Assembly: GCA_015680685.1 (NCBI GenBank)
Contig: MNCI01004834.1
Span: 523,447 to 553,856, forward strand
Direction of reading: 5' to 3'
DNA from: Gnetum montanum
Lineage: Eukaryota > Streptophyta > Gnetopsida > Gnetales > Gnetaceae
DNA length: 30,410 bases
Shown: in pieces, positions 9,018 through 16,800 of the stretch
How the letters are laid out: every line of letters begins with the position of its first letter
Numbering within the stretch: the first letter of the stretch is position 1
The notes under the pieces: model-generated
Databases searched by the model: none
Seen by the model: only the letters and a program-made list of their open reading frames with translations
Told to the model about the DNA's origin: nothing
Program-made: the position numbers and the translations under genes

Positions 9018-10522
9018 GTGAAATTTTGTTGGAATCCTAGGCGTTTTTTCTTGTGTAGGGTTATATGTTGATTAAAATTAAATTTTGTAAAATTCCTACG
9101 TTAGATATAGGCCATGTTTATGAGGTTTCAATGTTACCTTGGTTGTGGGATTGGTTTATGTGAAGTTATGAATTTGATTCTAGGCTTTTCCATGCATTTT
9201 GTGGTTTTGGACCAAAAAGAAACACCAATTTTGTATCTTTTTATATGAAAAACGCTAGGATTTTTTGGTTTTTGTGGTTATAGCATTATAATAAGGTTTT
9301 CAAAAGTTGAAATAGTCATTGAACCACTAGATTCTGACTTACGGTGAATTTTCTATGAATCTTTTCGTAAGCTAGTACAAAGGGGTCTTTTGCAAGTTTT
9401 GCTATTTTTTCATGTTAATTTCTTAATTTTTTCCGAAAAAAAGGATATGAATTTTTGGTTTTTCAAGTTATGGATTTTTTGTTCATTCTTCATGGTTCAA
9501 AACATTATGGAATCACAAAATTTTGATATATCATTGATGTTTTATGAATTGTTTTGTGAATTAGCATTCAGTGAGATTTTTTAGGTTTTCATGGCTTTAC
9601 CCTTATGAAGATGGGAAACATTGACACTTGGAAGGATTTTTTCAACCAATGTTGTAGGTTCTTGGGGATCCTTGGAGGTGTTAGGGAGGGTTTGGAATTG
9701 GTTTTGGCAAATTAAAAAAAAAAATCATATTTTTTTTAGAGATTCACTATGGTCGTTTTCTACAATTCTAGGCCTTTATGCAATTTTTTCCTGACTTTAG
9801 TTATGGTTTTGGATTATTGTCAAGATTTTTTCTAGGCTTAGGACTATAGTGTAGATGTCCAATTTTATTGAATTTCAGGTATACTTAATCCCTAGATTTA
9901 GAAAAAAAAATTTTAGTTCTAAACTATCATTTCCATTTTTGTGTAAACTAGCTTGTATAGTTGCTATTTTGATTATTCAAAGTACAAACCTCCCTAGATG
10001 TTTGTGTTGTTTTTATATTTTTATGGTAGTTTTCAAAAGTTCATAAGGTTATTTACATGTTGTATTTTATTTTTCAATAGTCACTTAAAATTTTTCTAAA
10101 TTTTTCAACTAAGTCTCCTAAAGTTTTTACTATAGCTAATTTCACTGTTAACTAATATTTATAGTAAAAAGTTTGTAAAATTCAATTTGGTCTTTTATGA
10201 TTGTTGTAGTAGGTACAAGCTAGTTTTCATGGCTTTAACTTTTTACATAAAAAATCATAATTTTTATGTATATCTTACCATGGAACTTCTATAAGTTGGT
10301 TGACTACTTGGTTCTTTTTGGTGTTTTTTTTTTAAATGTAAACTAGTCATAGTTTTGGTTATTTCCTTGTTTTAACTCTAAGTGTTAAAAATTATGAGTT
10401 TTGTTATTTGGCTTAAGTGAGAATGTTGACACTAAGGTTTTGATAATTTTGATTGTTTAATAGTTGTTTATTTTCTAGTTATGATCATCTATGGTTTTAA
10501 CAGTTGTTGTTATTGTGTGCAG
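9018..10522 (+). other. Putative 1.5-kb first intron, AT-rich
   Basis: No gene seen. The plus strand is T-rich throughout, with long T runs and recurrent phrases such as TTTTTGGTTTTT and CATGGCTTTA (near 9590 and 10230). It ends with TGTGTGCAG at 10514-10522, a good 3' splice site directly before coding-like sequence. The 61-64 codon frames inside are Phe/Leu-rich chance products of T-richness. Confidence 0.45.
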
Positions 10523-11327
10523 GGCCTTCCTAAAATCGATCTTGGTTATCATTGAGCTAGTGGGGCTACTTTGCTACATCCACACATTGAGGCCCAACAC
10601 CCCACCTGTAGACATGATCTTGGAGCATGGATCCTTATGGTTTTGGCATGGGGCAAATGAATTCTTAGGCTTCCTACTCCAAAACTTTAGTGTGATGGTG
10701 TGGTCCCACTTGGCTTTAGAGACTATGTTGGTAATCATGGAGATCCTACTATCCCAATCTACATCTATGATTGCCAAGTTCATTGTTGACAATCTTGATA
10801 CCCATGTTTAGGATGAGCAACATGATAACAAGTATACTAGGGAAACTTGTAAATTTTTCAATATTTGGGACATGCCTAAGTTCCTTCAATATAATGCTAA
10901 TAGCACATTACTTGTTAGTCACCATGTTAACACACTATTTTAGAACCCTCTTGGAACCATCTACCATTTAGAGGGGTAAGTGTAAGATTAAGTTATTTTT
11001 GGTTTTCTTAGGTTATTTTTTTAATGTTATTTTTTTTAATTTTGTTACCCTTGTAGGTACAAGGTTGATGGGCATGGGTTAATCAAGAGAAGCCAACTCT
11101 TACCTTTAACCCAAATAGCGTTGGATATATTTAACAAAGGCCAAGTCGTGAGGCTCACTATGATGGAGAAACTTAAAGTTGACTTTGGTAGATATACCAT
11201 GCTCTATGCCAAAGCCTACCACAAGTGCTTGGAAAATGGAACAACTCGTAGTTAGTGGGGAATCCTTGATTTCAGCATGGATATGTGTATCCCCCTTAGT
11301 ATCCTCACACTACCTTCATCCAACAAG
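10523..11327 (+). pseudogene. Pseudogene exons 2-3, possible FCP1/NIF-like HAD domain
   Basis: Exon 2 (10523-10975) reads LKSILVIIELVGLLC, where the HAD motif hhhDxDGxL would fall, then RPNTPPVDMIL, GANEFLGFLLQNFSVMVWS, KFFNIWDMPKFL and STLLVSHH..NP.GTIY. In plant FCP1/NLI-interacting-factor phosphatases the corresponding motifs are a DhNG loop, RP...FL.F....F.VGVWSS, and TLLLDDSPYK..NPP.TAIFP. If so, the catalytic Asp residues of the first loop and the DDSP loop are lost. Exon 3 (11057-11327) is open for about 90 codons with one TAG. The family match rests on scattered motifs and could be wrong. Confidence 0.42.
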
Positions 11328-11544
11328 ATAAGTGAAAATTTTTTTTTGTTCTTTTATTATATTTTATTTTGATGTTTTGTAAACATTTTCATGGTTACAT
11401 AGTTAGAGGTTCTCTAAGATTTAAGTGTTTAAATGGTTTTATTGATATGGATATAGATTTATTTTTGATTGGTTATACTTGTTATATTTTGGTTTTATGT
11501 GATGTACCTATGCCTAAGCTAATTGGCCTCCTATTGTATTATAG

Positions 11545-12560
11545 GGGCTACCTCCTCTTCCACCATCATGTTGATCATTTTAGGATGCTCTAAGGAGACT
11601 CTCATCCTTAAGTATGGTAATGTGAACTCAATGTAGCATTGTGGTCAGCTAGTAGGGTTCCTAGAAACATTCAAGAAAACATCATTGATGTAGGTTTGCT
11701 TGATCTATTCATGGCTCCTAGCCTAATCATCCCTACTCTTGAGATGGTGAACATCATCAACTCCTTTGACAAAGGGGTAAAGAAGTTCATCACCTAGGTT
11801 CATGGTGTGCCTACCATCTTAGCCATATTTAATGACCTCTTTGGCATTCCTCGCAAGAGCTTGAAGATTATCACCAAAGTAGGTAAACAGGTGGATCATC
11901 GGAAGGAAGTGAAAGAGTGGTTAGACACTTTTCATGGTCACAAGTGGTTGTTTCTTAACTAGTTTTGGGTTGTAGAGGCTAAAGAGGCATATCCCTTTTT
12001 ATTCTTCTAGGCGTTCCCTAAGTTGTTGTCATAGGAAAAGATCATGGAAATTGAACAAACATGGACCATGAAGAAGGTCCTTTCAGAGGATGCTCAATTT
12101 AATTAGGCTACTCATTTGGCTTTTGGTCTATGTGGGGAGATCCTTAAAATTTGGAACAACCTTACGAAAAAATGCCACATGCACTATGAATTTTTTGTGG
12201 CACGTCTAAGGAGGTTTGTGGAGTTCTTGAGGGTGAGGAAGGATGGACAGTGGATAAGTGAAGATTCATTTCAACTCTCCAAGCCTTGGGTGAAACATAT
12301 TTTTCCCTCCATGCAGGCTCAGAATCCATTAGAGGACGTTGAAGAGTTGTTGTCTATTACCACTAAGGGACTTAGTGATAGGCATTGTGCTTCCATTGAT
12401 AGCATGGGGATTAAGCCCTAGGTTGAGCATGGGAATGTTGAAAAGGCCAAGACATTGCATGCTAAAGCTGAAGGTGCAACTAGAGAAAAACTGAAGAGGC
12501 CTATGGTTGAGGAAGTAGCATTAGTGATTGAGCAACCTTCTAAGAGGAGGCTTGTTGTAG
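11545..12560 (+). pseudogene. Pseudogene exon 4, long unrecognised globular segment
   Basis: This is the largest exon. After an uncertain start with frame changes (11545-11660) one frame runs to 12560 with a handful of stops, most at TAG. Phrases such as VHGVPTILAIFNDLFGIPRK and WVKHIFPSMQA recall proteins annotated as putative plant transposon protein, but I cannot assign a family. The end is basic (KLKRPM, PSKRRLVV), like a nuclear localisation signal. The donor is GTATGT at 12561. Codons 12116-12421 are uninterrupted. Confidence 0.5.
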
Positions 12561-12689
12561 GTATGTTTCAGTTTGTTTGATCTTTTAGTTGTTTTGTGTT
12601 TTACATTTTTTATGTTTTTAGGCTATGTTATTATTTGTTTAGGTAAAATGTGCTAAGTTATTCTATGTTTTCTTTTTTTTTTCTTGTAG

Positions 12690-13102
12690 GTAAATAGTAG
12701 GAATTGGTAACCTAAGCAACAATAGTAGAGGTGAAGCAAAACCTTAGAGGAGGAGCTCCTACAACCACATGAGGCTGAGGGGTTATCCAATGTTGTATTG
12801 GATGATTTTGAGGCTATATTTGATCCCTCATAGCTAGGCTAACCCCTTGCTATCATTTAAATGATACTCTAGGTATATATGCATCTTGTTTCATATGTTT
12901 GAGTTTTATTATTTTATGTTAAAGTTTAGTCTTAATCTTTGGTTGATTGTTATGCTTGTTGTAGTTGTTGAGCCTTAGTCCAATGATTCAACCTTCACAT
13001 TTCACATGAAGCCATGGGTGGACACTCTTGATAAGAGGGAATTCATGCATGGGATGGTTGATGACATGATTAATCAATTACAATAGATTGCTCCTAATGT
13101 TG
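12690..13102 (+). pseudogene. Pseudogene exons 5-6
   Basis: Exon 5 (12690-12872) follows a long pyrimidine tract ending CTTGTAG. It reads an acidic stretch (EEELLQPHEAEGLSNVVL, DDFEAIFDPS) after a frame change. Exon 6 (12965-13102) reads STFTFHMKPWVDTLDKREFM and DDMINQLQ, a stop, IAPNV, ending at GTAAGA. No domain is recognised. Intron 12873-12964 has a weak donor (GTATAT). Confidence 0.45.
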
Positions 13103-13242
13103 GTAAGAACTTAGCTTATCTTGATTTTTTAGTTTTTTATGATTTTTGTAGTTGAATTATTTTAAGTATCTTGTTTTTTCATTGTTTCTTGGTTATTTGA
13201 TCATTTATTGTTTTTGCATGTGTCTTTTTGCATTATTTTCAG

Positions 13243-14208
13243 TGTCTAAGATTAGATGGGATCCTAAACACCCTATTGAGATTAACGCCCTACCTAGCTT
13301 GCCCTCAAATGTAGAGAATGTTCATTATCATGCACTAAAACCTCATGGAAACCCCAACATTCTAATGAGTTCATATGGGAACATGCTGTAGCATTGGAAA
13401 GGGAGAACAAGAAGCTGCTTAAGAAAAATAGAGATCTCAAAGAACACAAGGAATTTGTGGAGGCCTAAGTGAGCAACAAGAGTTTCTTAAAAACTAAAGA
13501 GATTGAATGTACACAGTACTAGAATGTCATCCATGGCAAGGTTGCCCTTACTAGAGAGGTTGTTGAGTAGAAACTACAAATGGATTAATTGGCGCATAAG
13601 TCCAGAGAGTGGAGAGACTGTTGTGCTTGGATCCTAGAGTGAGATTAGGCATAAAAAGACCACAAAAAGAAGTAGAAAACTAAATGTGAAGCCTATCTCA
13701 AGTGGTTGAAAGAGAAGTCTACTAAACGACGTAAGTTGGAGCTATTCGTGAAGGGAATTCAAGTAGAGAGCATCTTTAAACTATTTAAAGGCTCTCTAGC
13801 AGTGGCTAATGCCTTATTCCTTCAGGTCTCTACTGCTTCTAGGCAGGTGACTATTGCTACATTTTCATGGAAGCCAACTACATGAATAGATATTTTTGAA
13901 ATTAACATCTTGGAAAGTATTAATCTCAAGGAGGTGGACTAGGCCCACATGACCAAGGATCAAATCCTCCATTGTTTGGAGGTTGGCCTTTGGAGCCTTC
14001 CACCAGAGAATGTTGTGACAGAGTCCTCCAAGGTTTGTTTATTTTATTTTTTTTACCATGTTTTATTTTAGTTTAATTTAATTTAAGTTGGTGTTACATG
14101 TCAATTCTTGATTAGATTTATGTTGTTGTGGTACAGAAACTGGGCAATACCAGTGGTCCCAGTGGTGATGACATTAGTGCTCCTTCACCTCCTCTAGTGG
14201 CACCTTAG
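13243..14208 (+). pseudogene. Pseudogene exons 7-8, coiled coil and C-terminus
   Basis: Exon 7 opens VSKIRWDPKHPIEINALPSL, shifts frame near 13390, then reads ALERENKKLLKKNRDLKEHK and further Lys/Glu/Gln-rich sequence with heptad-like spacing over about 130 codons. This predicts a coiled coil suited to dimerisation. It continues to VVTESSK at the donor 14033. Exon 8 (14137-14208) joins in frame as KLGNTSGPSGDD and ends PSPPLVAP then TAG. Confidence 0.5.
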
Positions 14209-14502
14209 CACCATTATTTGCTTGTCATATTTGGCTACTTTATCTGTTATTGTCAATTATGTCATTGTGACATTATTAGCTACTATTAGTCTTTATTCGT
14301 TAAGAGATGGTTTATTGTTTTATGTATTGTTTAAACTTTTATCACACCTTGTGATAGAAATTTGGAGTATTATCATTTTAAATTTTAATTTTTTTTATAT
14401 ATTTTAATACTTAGTGTTTCATGTTTGCTATATATTTTCATTCTTATTCATGTTATAAGGCTACTTTGGTTAATTTATGCGGTCATAATGTAACAAATAG
14501 TA
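14209..14502 (+). other. Non-coding sequence downstream of the pseudogene
   Basis: AT-rich, no domain seen. The hydrophobic frame 14222-14407 is probably chance. It may be the 3' untranslated region of the pseudogene, up to the LTR-like unit. Confidence 0.35.
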
Positions 14503-14770
14503 TGTTGACCTTTTGGTATGCCAAAACCTTGAGGAAAATGGAAAATAAAGGATGTTTCTTGTGGATGTTGTATTTACAAGACAATAATAGGAACTCCACA
14601 TCATGGACAAGGACTCAAGGAAGCATGGCTATCAAAGAAAAAGACTTTATAGGAAAATAAGATCATGGATAAGTACGAAGACTACAAGCTAAATGAAGAT
14701 GCTCCAAGGATTGCGAGGAAGCTAAATCAATAAGAGAAAGCCTTAGGAACCATAGCACAAAAGTTGAGAA

Positions 14771-14959
14771 GATGTCTCCAAGGAATAGAAGATGTCTTGA
14801 TCAAGAGGAAGTCTATCATAGGAAGATGTCTCCCAAAAATATGAGACATCCCCTTTGAAAAGAAGAGATTTCCCTAGAGACATCCCATTCTAAAAGAAGA
14901 TGCTAATTCAAAGTTGAAGCTAATTGTAGAAAGATGTCCCAATCTCAAAGGGGACATCT
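14771..14959. promoter_or_regulatory. Clustered GATGTCTC motifs in the LTR U3
   Basis: Direct copies occur at about 14771, 14791, 14825 and 14933. Inverted copies (GAGACATCCC or GGGACATC) occur at about 14843, 14877 and 14950, all 60-250 bases upstream of the TATA-like box. Such clusters in U3 commonly act as enhancer repeats; that role is inferred. Confidence 0.5.
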
Positions 14960-15021
14960 ACACTATCCATTGAATAGTCATTGTACAAATTCCAAGGTTT
15001 TTTTTTCCAAAAACTATGAGG

Positions 15022-15030
15022 CTATAAGTA
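15022..15030 (+). promoter_or_regulatory. TATA-like box of the LTR
   Basis: CTATAAGTA lies in a GAGG...GACTC setting typical of plant LTR core promoters. The start site is not visible. Confidence 0.45.
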
Positions 15031-15642
15031 GACTCTAAACTTTTGGGTATTGTGCAAACATTGTCAACATCAAAGCTAGCATTGTCTATCTTATGTTGTT
15101 ATCTTGTGTACTTGAATTATCACATCATTTGTTAGATTTGTTGTAGAACTATGCTTCATTGTATAAGGAACTTGTAAATTAAGTTACACTCTCTCCTTGT
15201 AATTTCTTTTCTTTTCTTGTTGCCCTGAGGGGTTGATGTGCATCTTGTGAGAAGGCATCATTTTAGAGCTTGTCAGGATCTTATGGGATTGAGTTATTTT
15301 GATATGTTAAGACACTCTAGAGTAGAGCTCTATTTTATATAGGTTGTGGGATTCTTTAAATTACTCTTGAGCTTGTTAGAACCTTTTGGGGTTGAGAGTT
15401 GTTACAACGATGAAACTCTCCTTAGCAGAGTTGAAACTTTGTAAAGGTTTGTGGTGTCCTTTAAACTACATTTTGGAAGAAACAAAGTTTGGAGGTGTGC
15501 AAGGAATCTACAATCTGAGTGTGGAATACCCAAAGTGTGGAGCCATGTAACTCTTGTGTTTTATGTAACAAGTGTTTCTTGCAATTTGAAAAACTTATTC
15601 ATCCCACCCTTCTAAGTTCTTGGTCCTCATAGTAAACTAATT

Positions 15643-15650
15643 TGGCGACT
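15643..15650 (+). promoter_or_regulatory. Candidate primer-binding site after the LTR
   Basis: TGGCGACT matches the first eight bases of the tRNA-Arg type site used by Ogre-like elements; the match ends there. It lies 13 bases past the proposed LTR end, farther than usual. If real, it marks the LTR as a 5' LTR whose body should extend rightward, yet no plus-strand gag follows. Confidence 0.35.
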
Positions 15651-16181
15651 AGAATATGAACTAGGCTATAAATGGTGATAAAGGTTATAAAAGTTTTGCT
15701 AGTTTAAGGCCATGGTTGGCCATCACAAATTTTTCAGTTTTAGGCCATGGTGGGCCCTATGCATTTTGCTAGTTTTAGGCTTTAGTGGGCCATGTGTTTT
15801 GCCACTTTTTATTGGATTTTTTTATGTTTTAAAATTTTTATGTGTTTTTAGGATTTAAAGTTTTTATGGTATTTTTCATGTTTTATGTTCTAAAAATAAA
15901 AGAGGCATAAAAGGTAAATTATAAATGAAAATAAATCCTAAGCTATATGTAAAGTAAAGTTAAATAATTTAAAACAAAGTAAAGCAAAATGATGCATGAA
16001 AATAATATTTAAACTAGACTAAGAAGGCCATAGCAAATGAAGGCTACATGGTTATAGATGTAGGGGGTGAGCAAATTGGGAGAGGGGGGGGGGGGGGGGG
16101 GAATACATCAATTGTGCAAGTGAAGTGTTTTCTAATCTTCAAAAGATCAGGAAATGTGTATGATCTATTTTGCACAACCTT
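15651..16181. repeat. Second half of the Tat spacer, with ~35-bp tandem repeats
   Basis: No gene. Three imperfect copies of TTTTGCTAGTTTTAGGCC followed by a GGGCC-rich part lie at about 15694-15730, 15731-15763 and 15764-15797. The last is the closest match to the copy at 5948. Then comes A-rich sequence like 5100-5900, and an 18-G run at 16084. The 5' splice site of the Tat intron should be near 16160-16180 on the minus strand but cannot be fixed. Confidence 0.45.
16084..16101. repeat. Run of 18 G
   Basis: An uninterrupted homopolymer directly after GAGA. It may form a quadruplex on the plus strand, and its length is prone to sequencing or assembly error. Confidence 0.95.
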
Positions 16182-16800
16182 TTATTCCCCCCTTTGTTTG
16201 CTAATCACATTGAAGGCGAGCTCTTCCCATGGTGCATTTATGGATTCATCATTGTTGGTTTTGACCTCTTGCACTCTATCAGGCTTCTTGACTTTGTGGT
16301 TGGAAATAGAAATTTCTTCCTGAAACTCCACTTTGGATCCTTGTTCGATGTCAACATTGTTGACTATCAAAGGAATTAAACTATCACCATGGATAATTAT
16401 TTCACCTTCCTTCTAAGGTAGGTGAATTTCTTGGTGGATGTGTGAGGAAACAACTTGTAATTAAGCTAGCCAAGGCCTCCCCAGAATGAGATTGAGTCCT
16501 AGTATTTCTTCCACCATCAATAAATTGGGCATTCTAGGGAATTATTCCCTTGCCACAAAGTCTAAAGAAATGAAGCCTTTTACAACAACCCAAGATCCAT
16601 TGAAGGATTTAAGAGTAGAAGTGAAGTATATTGCATGTGCTCTGTTAGGCCTAAATGTTTAATGATGGTATAAGGTATTACGTTGGTTGCTAATCCATCA
16701 TTAACATGCACCCCATGTACCTTATACTATCCTAACCTTATGGTTATGAAAAGGGGAGCCTTGGTTGTCTTTCCATCCTAGGGATTGGTCTTAACTTCAC
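16182..16800 (-). pseudogene. Aspartic protease region of the Tat element
   Basis: Protease matures Gag and Pol. The minus strand reads APLFITIRLG..., VHVNDGLATNVIPYTIIKHL, TSTLKSFNGSWVVVKGFISL, then MVEEILGLNLILGRPW near 16490-16465. The family active site is DGGA or DSGA; aligned on NVIP, the catalytic Asp is Asn here, so the copy would be inactive even without its stops. An acidic tail continues open from 16370 to 16182 and ends in TAA at what may be the last codons before the intron. Confidence 0.75.

Larger units (their letters stand above)
8869..14208 (+). pseudogene. Intron-bearing plant pseudogene, about eight exons
   Basis: Coding-like segments alternate with AT-rich segments bounded by GT...AG. 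Proposed introns are 9018-10522, 10976-11056, 11328-11544, 12561-12689, 12873-12964, 13103-13242 and 14033-14136. Frames join correctly across several: exon 1 to 2 (phase 2), 2 to 3 (phase 2), 4 to 5 (phase 1), 6 to 7 (phase 1) and 7 to 8 (phase 0). The 5' site at 11328 is ATAAGT, a likely G-to-A loss. The N-terminal part (exons 2-3) has a possible FCP1/NIF-like domain, the middle is unrecognised, and the C-terminal part is a charged coiled coil ending SPPLVAP and TAG at 14206. Stops mostly replace Gln, Arg or Trp; exons 4, 5 and 7 also shift frame. It could be a captured host gene or a plant transposon-type protein gene. Confidence 0.6.
14503..15629 (+). repeat. LTR-like unit, plus-strand orientation
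   Basis: The proposed ends TGTTGACC (14503-14510) and GGTCCTCA (15622-15629) are inverted at 6 of 8 positions. A TATA-like CTATAAGTA lies at 15022-15030, followed by T-rich leader-like sequence with CTTGTAATTTC near 15197. Upstream lie clustered GATGTCTC motifs in both orientations. A PBS-like site follows 13 bases after the end. No second copy was found by eye, so this may be a solo LTR or the 3' or 5' end of a damaged element. The TATA box orients it opposite to Tat and the same way as the pseudogene. Confidence 0.5.

Noticed and set aside
9018-10522. Coding frames in the AT-rich stretch
   Set aside because: All are Phe/Leu/Ile-rich with no domain, better explained as intron sequence.
14222-14407. 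Small hydrophobic membrane protein
   Set aside because: T-rich sequence yields Phe/Leu/Ile-rich frames by chance; no start context or homologue recognised.
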